From positions 1 to 48,981 of the forward strand of contig NZ_ANBB01000010.1 of NCBI RefSeq assembly GCF_000341105.1: a stretch of DNA of 48,981 nucleotides, in the 5' to 3' direction. Source of the stretch: Nocardiopsis potens DSM 45234. Lineage in GTDB: Bacteria; Actinomycetota; Actinomycetes; Streptosporangiales; Streptosporangiaceae. A program made the position numbers and the translations under genes. A model generated the notes under the pieces. That model had not been told where the DNA came from and searched no databases. It was given only the letters and a program-made list of their open reading frames with translations. Of the stretch, positions 42,863-48,981 are shown piece after piece; position 1 is the stretch's first letter, and every line of letters begins with the position of its first letter.

Positions 42863-43648
42863 GTGATCGAATCCGTCCGCCGGCGGCTGCGCCGCCGCCA
42901 CCTGCTGTACTCCTGGACCCGCGTGTCCACCGGCGCCTCCGGTGACGAGGTGTGGCGCCTGTCCGGGCGCTCGGAGCTCTACGCCAAGATCAGCGCCGAC
43001 CCCGAGGGGCTGGCCGCCGAGGCCGAGCGCGCCCGCTGGCTGATCGGCGCCGGGGTGGCCGCCCCCGACCCGGTGGAGCAGGGCGAGCGCGACGGCACCG
43101 GGTGGCTGATCAGCACCGCCGTCCCCGGCCGCCCGGTCTCCGCGGACTGGCCCGCGCACCTGCGCGCACCGGTCGTGGCCGCCTTCGCCCGGCTGGCCCG
43201 CCGCCTGCACGACCTGCCCGCCGGCGGCTGCCCGTTCCACCGCGGCCTGGACACCGCCGTGCCGTTGGCCCGCGAGCGGACGGCCGCCGGCGCCGTCGAC
43301 CCCGAGGACTTCGACGACGAGCGCCGGGGAGCCTCCCCCGAGGAGGCCCTGGCCGAACTGGAGGCGCGCCGCCCGGCCGAGCCCGCCGCCGACGCCGCGG
43401 TCTGCCACGGCGACCTCACCGGCGACAACGTCCTCGTCGACCCGGCCACCCTGGAGTGGACCGGGGTGGTGGACACCGCCCGGCTGGGCGTCTCCGACCG
43501 CCACCGCGACCTCGCCGTGGCCCTGCGCGACCTGGACGGCGCCCCCTACGGGCCGCCCTTCGCCCGCGCCTTCGCCCACCACTACGGCGACCACCTGATC
43601 GACGGGGAGCGGCTGGCCTACTACCGGCTGCTGGACGAGTTCTTCTGA
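42863..43648 (+). CDS. APH(3')-family aminoglycoside phosphotransferase
   Basis: 261 residues, the length of classic APH(3') enzymes (about 264). ATP lysine K42 in ELYAKIS, Brenner motif CHGDLTGDNVLVD (D184 catalytic base, N189), metal Asp D204 in VVDTARLGVSDRHRDLA, and the family C-terminal end YYRLLDEFF. All catalytic residues are present; the usual D-x-G-R is D-T-A-R here. Transfers phosphate from ATP to the 3'-hydroxyl of kanamycin/neomycin-type drugs. GTG 42863 lies six bases after TTGAAT (leaderless pattern); TTG 42851 is the alternative. GC and codon use match the neighbours, so it looks like a resident gene rather than a recent import. Confidence 0.9.
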   Translation: MIESVRRRLRRRHLLYSWTRVSTGASGDEVWRLSGRSELYAKISADPEGLAAEAERARWLIGAGVAAPDPVEQGERDGTGWLISTAVPGRPVSADWPAHLRAPVVAAFARLARRLHDLPAGGCPFHRGLDTAVPLARERTAAGAVDPEDFDDERRGASPEEALAELEARRPAEPAADAAVCHGDLTGDNVLVDPATLEWTGVVDTARLGVSDRHRDLAVALRDLDGAPYGPPFARAFAHHYGDHLIDGERLAYYRLLDEFF

Positions 43649-43682
43649 TCCCGGGCCCCGCGCCCGCCCGCGCCGGTGCGCC

Positions 43683-43711
43683 GGCCCCGCCCGGCCCCCC
43701 GGGGCGGGGCC
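43683..43711. terminator. Bidirectional terminator
   Basis: GGCCCCGCCC (43683-43692) and complement (43702-43711), 9-base loop, between the convergent APH and GNAT genes. Confidence 0.7.
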
Positions 43712-43725
43712 AAGGCCGGGGCGGG

Positions 43726-44277
43726 TCAGCCCCCCGGGAGCAGGGAGAACACCGCCAGGTCGCGCCGCTCGCCGGCGATCTCCATGTAGCCGCGCAGCAC
43801 GCCCTCGAAGGCGAACCCGGCGCGCTCGGCGGTGCGCAGCGACGCGGTGTTGCCCGGCTCGACGTGCAGCTCCAACCGGGCCAGGCCCAGCTCCGCCAGC
43901 CCCCAGGAGGCCGCCAGGGACAGCGCCCGGGCCGCCAGGCCTCGGCCGCGGTGCGGCGGGGCGACCCAGTAGCCCAGCGAGGCGCGCCCGCCGTCGGCGC
44001 GGTCGCGCCACAGCCCGATCGCCCCGGCGGCCCCGCCCCGCTCCTCGATCGCGAACGGGAAGCCGACGCCCAGCTCCGCCAGGCGGGCCTGGTGCGCGAC
44101 GAAGTCCCGGGCGGCCCGGTCGGTGAACTCGGCGGGCACCCGGGTGATCCGCACGATCGCGGGGTCGGCGGAGGCCGCGCGGAGCACCCCGCCGTCCCCC
44201 TCCGACCAGGGGCGCAGCACCAGCCCGCGGCCGCGCAGCCGGGGCACCTCCAGCGGGGGCTCAGGGAACTCTGCCAC
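43726..44277 (-). CDS. GNAT-family acetyltransferase (RimJ/RimL type)
   Basis: 183 residues. LRGRGLVLRPWSEGD opening, RASLGYWVAPPHRGRGLAARALSLAASWGLAELGLARLELHVEPGNTASLRTAERAGFAFEGVLRGY is the RimJ/RimL-type core with acetyl-CoA loop H-R-G-R-G-L-A. Acts on N-termini or amines; target unknown. The GTG at 44277 is the best start though no Shine-Dalgarno site precedes it. Confidence 0.88.
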   Translation of the reverse strand: MAEFPEPPLEVPRLRGRGLVLRPWSEGDGGVLRAASADPAIVRITRVPAEFTDRAARDFVAHQARLAELGVGFPFAIEERGGAAGAIGLWRDRADGGRASLGYWVAPPHRGRGLAARALSLAASWGLAELGLARLELHVEPGNTASLRTAERAGFAFEGVLRGYMEIAGERRDLAVFSLLPGG

Positions 44278-44336
44278 GGACCGATCGTGCCGCGCCGCCG
44301 GCCGCGCCGGCAACCGGATTCCGCCCCCGGGGATCG

Positions 44337-44546
44337 GTCGTCGAGGTTGTGCGCGATGCACAGCAGCGCCTCGACCGCGTCCAGCCCGCCGTCGGGCAGC
44401 GCGCCCGGCGGGGTGCCCTCCTCGATCAGCCGCCGGTGCACCGGCTCCGTGTCCGGCACCAGCGCCACCCCCGTCACCGGCGCGCTGATCCGCGCCGCGA
44501 ACAGCGTCTCCCACGCGGTATGCGCGCCCGCGCATACCGGCCGCTC
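44337..44546 (-). pseudogene. Possible gene remnant, about 70 codons
   Basis: On the minus strand, a frame reading HTAWETLFAARISAPVTGV, PDTEPVHRRLIEEGTPPGAL and DAVEALLCIAHNLDD has almost only G/C in third positions and a natural amino-acid mix. It then runs without a stop codon into a shadow frame of the GNAT gene and has no good start. It looks like the surviving part of a lost gene. I do not recognise the family. It could also be chance in GC-rich DNA. Confidence 0.35.
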
Positions 44547-44605
44547 GCGGCCACCGGAGGCGAAAAGGGTTGCCGGTGCGGCGACCACAGGGCAGGGTGG
44601 CGGCC

Positions 44606-45127
44606 ATGCCGACCCTGCACGCCGCCGCCATCACCACCCCCCGCCTGGTGCTGGAACCCCTCACCCCCGGCCACGCCGAGGAGATGGCCGGCGTCCTGGC
44701 CGACCCCGGGCTCTACACCCACATCGGCGGGGAACCGCCCACCGCCGCCGACCTGCGCCGCCGCTACACCGCCTGGGCCGCCGGCGCCCCCGACCCGGGG
44801 ACCTCCTGGTGCAACTGGGCGGTCACCGCCGGCGGGCGGGCGGTGGGCACCGTCCAGGCCACCGTGGAGGAGCACCCCGGGGCCGAGACCCGCGCCGCGC
44901 TGGCCTGGATCACCGGCGCCCCCTGGCAGGGCCGCGGCTACGCCGCCGAGGCCGCCCGCGCCCTGGCCCAATGGCTGGCCGGCCAGGGGGTGCACCGGCT
45001 CAGCGCGGCCGTGCACCCCGCCAACACCGCCTCCGAGCGCATCGCCCGCGCCTGCGGCATGCGCCCCACCGGCCGGTGGGAGGAGGGCGAGCGGATCTGG
45101 GAGCGCCGCACCACCGCCCCGGCCTGA
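44606..45127 (+). CDS. GNAT-family acetyltransferase
   Basis: 173 residues. TTPRLVLEPLTPGHAEEMAGVLADPGLYTHIGGEPPT is typical RimJ-like. ALAWITGAPWQGRGYAAEAARALAQWLAGQGVHRLSAAVHPANTASERIARACGMRPTGRW carries the acetyl-CoA loop Q-G-R-G-Y-A and motif B. Target unknown. The ATG at 44606 follows CAGGGTGG; an upstream in-frame ATG (44570) would add 12 residues that are not part of the fold. It is transcribed toward the nitrate cluster, with about 195 bases between. Confidence 0.85.
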   Translation: MPTLHAAAITTPRLVLEPLTPGHAEEMAGVLADPGLYTHIGGEPPTAADLRRRYTAWAAGAPDPGTSWCNWAVTAGGRAVGTVQATVEEHPGAETRAALAWITGAPWQGRGYAAEAARALAQWLAGQGVHRLSAAVHPANTASERIARACGMRPTGRWEEGERIWERRTTAPA

Positions 45128-45231
45128 CCCCGCCCGGCCCCGCGAACCGGGCGCCCACCGCCCGGTCCCGCCCGCCGGGGCGGCCCCGCGCGGGCGCCTC
45201 ACCGCGCCCCGGACCCCTCTGTGAGCACCCC

Positions 45232-45284
45232 GTTTCCCCGGTGTTACCGGACGACCCGCGCAGGTAACGGCGGCTTCCTAGCAT
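45232..45284 (+). promoter_or_regulatory. GlnR-like box and promoter of the nitrate cluster
   Basis: On the minus strand GTAAC, six bases, GAAAC (plus strand GTTTC 45232-45236, GTTAC 45243-45247) matches the GlnR a-site/b-site pattern (GTnAC-n6-GaAAC). A further GTAAC is at 45264-45268. TAGCAT at 45279-45284 is a possible -10. The GTG start is at 45323. Confidence 0.6.
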
Positions 45285-45322
45285 CGTCGGCGTTCCACCC
45301 CGCCGACCTGGAAGGCCCCGCC

Positions 45323-46705
45323 GTGACGAGCCGAGACACCGCCGAACGCGCGGGCGGGCGCTGGATCGCCCGCTGGGACCCCGAGGACCGCGAATTCTGG
45401 GAGGCCTCCGGGCGGCGCATCGCCCGCCGCAACCTGTGGGTGTCGGTCTTCGCCGAGCACCTGGGCTTCTCGGTGTGGTCCATCTGGTCGGTGCTGACCC
45501 TGTTCATGGTCCCCGAGGCCGGATTCGACTACACCCCCGCCCAGAAGTTCCTGCTGGTGTCGGTGGTGACCCTGGTCGGGGCCGTGCTGCGGGTGCCCTA
45601 CACCCTGGCCGTGCCCGCGTTCGGCGGCCGCAACTGGACCACGGTGTCGGTGGCGGCGCTGCTGGTGCCCACCGCCACCGCCGTGCTGCTCGTCCAGCGC
45701 CCCGACACCCCGTTCTGGCTGTTCCTGCTGCTGGCCGCCACCGCCGGGCTGGGCGGCGGCAACTTCTCCTCCTCCATGGCCAACATCAACTCCTTCTACC
45801 CCGAGCGGGAGAAGGGCCTGGCCCTGGGGCTCAACGCCGGAGGCGGCAACATCGGGGTGCCGGTGGTGCAGCTGGCCGGGCTCGCGGTGATCGCCGCGAT
45901 CGGCCCGGGCGGCGGGGCGCTGCTGGCCGCCGCCTACATCCCGCTGCTGGCCCTGGCCGCCTGGCTGTCCTGGACCCGGATGGACAACCTGGCCACCGCC
46001 CGCGCCGACCCCGGCGCCCAGGCCGCCACCGCCAAGGACCGCGACTTCTGGATCATGTCCCTGCTCTACATCGGCACCTTCGGGTCCTTCATCGGGTTCT
46101 CCTTCGCCTTCGGGCTGCTGCTGCAGAACCAGTTCGGCCGCACCCCGCTGGAGGCCGCCGCCGTCACCTTCCTCGGACCGCTCATCGGCTCGCTGATCCG
46201 CCCGGTGGGCGGCAGGCTCGCCGACCGGTTCGGCGGCGCCCGCGTCACCCTGGCGACCTTCCTGGCCATGGCCGCCGGCACCGCGCTGATCGTCGCCGCC
46301 TCCCTGACCGGCTCCCTGGCGCCGTTCACCGCCGCCTTCATCGCCCTGTTCGTGCTCACCGGCATCGGCAACGGCTCCACCTACAAGATGATCCCCTCCA
46401 TCTACGCCGCCCGCGCCGCCGACCTCGCCGCCTCCGGCACCCCCCGCGCCGAGGCCGAGGCCCGGTTCCGCCGCATCTCCGGGGCGGCCCTGGGGCTGGT
46501 CGGCGCCATCGGCGCGCTCGGCGGCGTCGCCATCAACCTGGTGTTCCGCCAGTCCTTCGAGGCCACCGGCGGCGCCACCCCCGCCTACGCCGCCTTCCTC
46601 GGCTTCTACCTGCTGTGCGCCGCCGTCACCTGGGCGGTCTACCTGCGCCGGCCGCGCACCGCACCGCCCGCGCCGGCCCCCGCCACCGGGGCGGAGGCCC
46701 GATGA
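45323..46705 (+). CDS. narK: Nitrate/nitrite MFS transporter NarK
   Basis: 460 residues with twelve membrane helices. The nitrate signature GLGGGNFSSSMANINSFYP, EREKGLALGLNAGGGNIGVPVVQL in helices 4-5 is exact, and the second half repeats it as TGIGNGSTYKMIPSIY. The two conserved Arg of the nitrate site lie in helices 2 and 8 (LRVPYT and the LIRPVGGRLADRFGG region). Takes up nitrate for assimilation. GTG at 45323 follows GGAAGG. It overlaps the nitrate reductase gene by ATGA. Probably controlled by GlnR through the box at 45232-45247. Confidence 0.94.
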   Translation: MTSRDTAERAGGRWIARWDPEDREFWEASGRRIARRNLWVSVFAEHLGFSVWSIWSVLTLFMVPEAGFDYTPAQKFLLVSVVTLVGAVLRVPYTLAVPAFGGRNWTTVSVAALLVPTATAVLLVQRPDTPFWLFLLLAATAGLGGGNFSSSMANINSFYPEREKGLALGLNAGGGNIGVPVVQLAGLAVIAAIGPGGGALLAAAYIPLLALAAWLSWTRMDNLATARADPGAQAATAKDRDFWIMSLLYIGTFGSFIGFSFAFGLLLQNQFGRTPLEAAAVTFLGPLIGSLIRPVGGRLADRFGGARVTLATFLAMAAGTALIVAASLTGSLAPFTAAFIALFVLTGIGNGSTYKMIPSIYAARAADLAASGTPRAEAEARFRRISGAALGLVGAIGALGGVAINLVFRQSFEATGGATPAYAAFLGFYLLCAAVTWAVYLRRPRTAPPAPAPATGAEAR

Positions 46706-48861
46706 CCCGCACCCACTGCCCCTACTGCGCCCTGCAGTGCGCCATGCACGTCGAACCCGCCCCCGGCGGGCGCTGGGCCACCCGACCCGCCGACTTCCCG
46801 GTCAACCGGGGCGGGCTGTGCCGCAAAGGCTGGACCGCCGCCGAACTGCTCACCCACCCCGGCCGGCTCACCGCCCCGCTGCTGCGCACCTCCCGCACCG
46901 GCCCGCTGCGCCCGGTCGACTGGGACACCGCCCTGGACCACATCGCCGCCCGGCTGCGCGCCCTGCAGGCCGAGCACGGCCCCGACGCCGCGGCGGTGTT
47001 CGGCTCCGGCGGGCTGACCAACGAGAAGTCCTACCTGCTCGGCAAGTTCGCCCGGGTGGCGCTGGGCACCTCCCGCATCGACTACAACGGCCGGTTCTGC
47101 ATGTCCTCGGCGGCCGCCGCCGGCAACCGCGCCTTCGGCCTCGACCGCGGCCTGCCCTTCCCCGTCACCGACCTGCCCGGAGCCGAAGCGGTGCTGCTGG
47201 CCGGCGCCAACCCCGCCGAGACCATGCCGCCGCTGATGGGCCACCTGTCCGCGCCCCGGCTGATCGTCGTCGACCCCCGCCGCACCGCCACCGCCCGGGC
47301 CGCCCTGGACGCCGGCGGCCTCCACCTGGCGCCCCGCCCCGGCACCGACACCGCCCTGGCCCTGGGCCTGCTGCACGCCGCCCGGGCCCAGGGCCTGCTC
47401 GACGAGGACTACATCGCGCGGCGCACCACCGGCTTCGAAGCGGCCTGGGCCCACGCGGTGCCGTGGTGGCCCGAGCACACCGAGCAGGCCACCGGGGTGC
47501 CCGCGCACCTGGTCCGCGAGGCCGCCCGCGCCCTGGGCGAGGCCGCCGCCGGGCGCGGCGCCCACGTCCTCACCGGGCGCGGCACCGAGCAGCACTCCAA
47601 GGGCACCGACACCGCCTCCGCCTGGATCAACCTGGCCCTGGCGCTGGGCCTGCCCGGCCGCCGCGGATCCGGCTACGGCTGCCTGACCGGGCAGGGCAAC
47701 GGCCAGGGCGGCCGCGAGCACGGCCAGAAGGCCGACCAGCTGCCCGGCTACCGGCCCATCACCGACCCCGCGGCGCGCACGCACATGGCCGCCGTATGGG
47801 GCGTGGACGAGGCCGACATCCCCGGGCCCGGCACCAGCGCCTACGAGCTGCTGGACTCCCTGGGCGCCCCCGGCGGCCCGAAGGCGCTCCTGGTGTTCGG
47901 CTCCAACCCGGCGGTCTCCGCGCCCGCCGCCGCCCGCGTCCGCGACCGCCTGGCCGCCACCGGCCTGCTGGTCGTCGCCGACTTCGTGATGTCGGAGACC
48001 GCCGCACAGGCCGACGCGGTGCTGCCGGTGGCCCAGTGGGCCGAGGAGGAGGGCACCATGACCAACCTGGAAGGCCGGGTGCTGCGCCGCCGCAAGGCCC
48101 TCGCCCCGCCGCCCGGGGTCCGCACCGACCTGCAGGTCATCGCCGCACTCGCCCGCCGGCTGGGCCGCGGCGCCGACGAGTTCCCCGACGACCCCGGCGC
48201 GGTCCTGGCCGAGCTGCGCGCCGCCACCGCCGGCGCCCCCGCCGACTACTCCGGCGTCACCCCCGAGCGGCTGGAGTCCGGCGAGGCGCTGCACTGGCCC
48301 GTCCCGGCCCCGCCCGGCCCCGGCGGCCCGCCCGCACGGCCCACCCCCCGGCTGTTCCTGGACCGCTTCGCCCACCCCGACGGGCGGGCCCGGTTCACCC
48401 CCGTCGCACACCGCCCCCCGGCCGAGGCCCCCGACGCCGACCACCCGCTGCTGCTCACCACCGGCCGCACCATGGGCCACTACCAGTCCGGGGCGCAGAC
48501 CCGCCGGATCGCCGAACTGGCCGGCGCCGAACCCGAGGCGTGGGTGGAGGTCCACCCCGACACCGCCGCCGAGCACGGGCTGTCCCCGGACGGGTGGGCG
48601 CGGCTGACCTCCCGGCGCGGCACCATGCTCGCCCGGGTGCGGCTGCAGCACACCGCCCGCCGCGACACCGTCTTCGCCCCCTTCCACTACGGCGGCGACC
48701 AGACCGCCAACGACCTGACCAACCCCGCCCTCGACCCCGTCAGCCGGATGCCGGAGTTCAAGGTCGCCGCCGTGCGCATCGAACCCGCCCCGACGGGCGG
48801 GCCCGGCGCCGAACCGGACCCGGCCCGCACCGGCCGGCGCACCACCGGAGGTACCCGATGA
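46702..48861 (+). CDS. Assimilatory nitrate reductase, molybdopterin subunit
   Basis: 719 residues of the NapA/NasA branch of molybdopterin oxidoreductases. [4Fe-4S] ligands C6, C9, C13 and C40 (THCPYCALQC and GLCRKGW). RIDYNGRFCMSSAA contains the likely Mo-coordinating Cys. The cofactor motifs GANPAETMPPLM, VDPRRTATA, GRGTEQHSKG and LTGQGNGQGGREHGQKADQLPGYR are all in place. The C-terminal domain (LLLTTGRTMGHYQSG to FHYGGDQTANDLT) is complete. Reduces nitrate to nitrite in the cytoplasm. No C-terminal BFD or 2Fe-2S extension, so the electron donor must be separate, probably the flavoprotein that follows. Confidence 0.94.
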   Translation: MTRTHCPYCALQCAMHVEPAPGGRWATRPADFPVNRGGLCRKGWTAAELLTHPGRLTAPLLRTSRTGPLRPVDWDTALDHIAARLRALQAEHGPDAAAVFGSGGLTNEKSYLLGKFARVALGTSRIDYNGRFCMSSAAAAGNRAFGLDRGLPFPVTDLPGAEAVLLAGANPAETMPPLMGHLSAPRLIVVDPRRTATARAALDAGGLHLAPRPGTDTALALGLLHAARAQGLLDEDYIARRTTGFEAAWAHAVPWWPEHTEQATGVPAHLVREAARALGEAAAGRGAHVLTGRGTEQHSKGTDTASAWINLALALGLPGRRGSGYGCLTGQGNGQGGREHGQKADQLPGYRPITDPAARTHMAAVWGVDEADIPGPGTSAYELLDSLGAPGGPKALLVFGSNPAVSAPAAARVRDRLAATGLLVVADFVMSETAAQADAVLPVAQWAEEEGTMTNLEGRVLRRRKALAPPPGVRTDLQVIAALARRLGRGADEFPDDPGAVLAELRAATAGAPADYSGVTPERLESGEALHWPVPAPPGPGGPPARPTPRLFLDRFAHPDGRARFTPVAHRPPAEAPDADHPLLLTTGRTMGHYQSGAQTRRIAELAGAEPEAWVEVHPDTAAEHGLSPDGWARLTSRRGTMLARVRLQHTARRDTVFAPFHYGGDQTANDLTNPALDPVSRMPEFKVAAVRIEPAPTGGPGAEPDPARTGRRTTGGTR

Positions 48862-48981
48862 CACCCGACGCCCCGCACCGCCCGCGCCGCATCGCGGTCA
48901 TCGGCAACGGCATGACCGGCGCCCGCTTCGCCGAGGAGGCCGCCCGCCGCGACCCCGGCGGGCGGCGGGGGCACCTGACCG
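48858..48981 (+). CDS. FAD-dependent reductase, N-terminus only (nitrate/nitrite reductase flavoprotein)
   Basis: 41 residues visible. RRIAVIGNGMTGARFAEEAARRDPGG is the FAD Rossmann loop G-x-G-x-x-G of NirB/NasB-type NAD(P)H oxidoreductases. The start overlaps the nitrate reductase stop codon (ATGA). It is probably the reductase feeding electrons to the upstream enzyme or the first part of NirB. The window ends before this can be decided. Confidence 0.75.
   Translation, partial: MTPDAPHRPRRIAVIGNGMTGARFAEEAARRDPGGRRGHLT

Overview
The window is about 49 kb of very GC-rich DNA. Nearly every codon ends in G or C, most starts are ATG or GTG, and co-transcribed genes often overlap by 4 bp (ATGA). 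It reads as a filamentous actinomycete chromosome. Two mycothiol-type DinB/MDMPI-like proteins, a GlnR-like box before the nitrate genes, an MntR-type DtxR regulator and many apparently leaderless genes all fit Actinomycetota. A Nocardiopsis-like genus (Nocardiopsaceae) is my best guess, by inference only. I see no rRNA, tRNA, transposase, integrase, phage gene or CRISPR array.

Layout. 1-5.4 kb: an RNHCP protein cut by the window edge, a GGCT-like protein, a GNAT enzyme, a lone biotin synthase, an unknown 511-residue protein and a DinB/MDMPI-like protein. 5.6-6.9 kb: repeat element A (non-coding). 7.0-17.7 kb: small stress and regulation genes. These are a second DinB/MDMPI-like protein, a sugar-porter MFS, a VOC/ArsR divergent pair, two separate ArsR-SRPBCC modules, an NAD(P)-binding protein with a PadR regulator, a stand-alone Sensor-domain protein, and ASCH and PPOX-fold proteins. 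17.8-24.3 kb: an Entner-Doudoroff operon, zwf-edd-glk-eda, with a divergent ROK regulator. 24.4-25.6 kb: hemerythrin and GNAT. 25.7-27.1 kb: repeat element B, a second copy of A. 27.2-33.9 kb: a divergent MarR/FUSC-exporter pair, a 57-residue zinc-ribbon protein, a CGNR-type regulator, a cluster of small secreted or membrane proteins, and an MntR-type regulator. 34.2-37.3 kb: a sugar ABC importer without its own ATPase. 37.4-40.9 kb: FhuF-like protein and a Mn-type ABC importer. 40.9-45.1 kb: two alpha/beta hydrolases, an APH(3')-type aminoglycoside kinase and two GNATs. 45.3 kb to the end: nitrate assimilation (NarK, nitrate reductase, start of a FAD reductase).

How the parts connect (inference). 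Sugar enters through the MFS or ABC systems, is phosphorylated by Glk, and passes through Zwf, Edd and Eda to pyruvate and glyceraldehyde-3-phosphate. The ROK protein is the likely local regulator. The MntR-like protein at 32.8 kb probably controls the Mn importer at 38.3 kb, where a palindrome covers the -10 and start codon. GlnR probably controls the nitrate cluster.

The most unusual content is the pair of elements A and B. Each has a 310-bp core bounded by 31-bp inverted repeats. The core is flanked on both sides by about five to seven 71-77-bp tandem units that point in mirror-image directions. Both copies lie between the 3' ends of convergent genes and have the same orientation, about 20.1 kb apart. 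I do not recognise this element.
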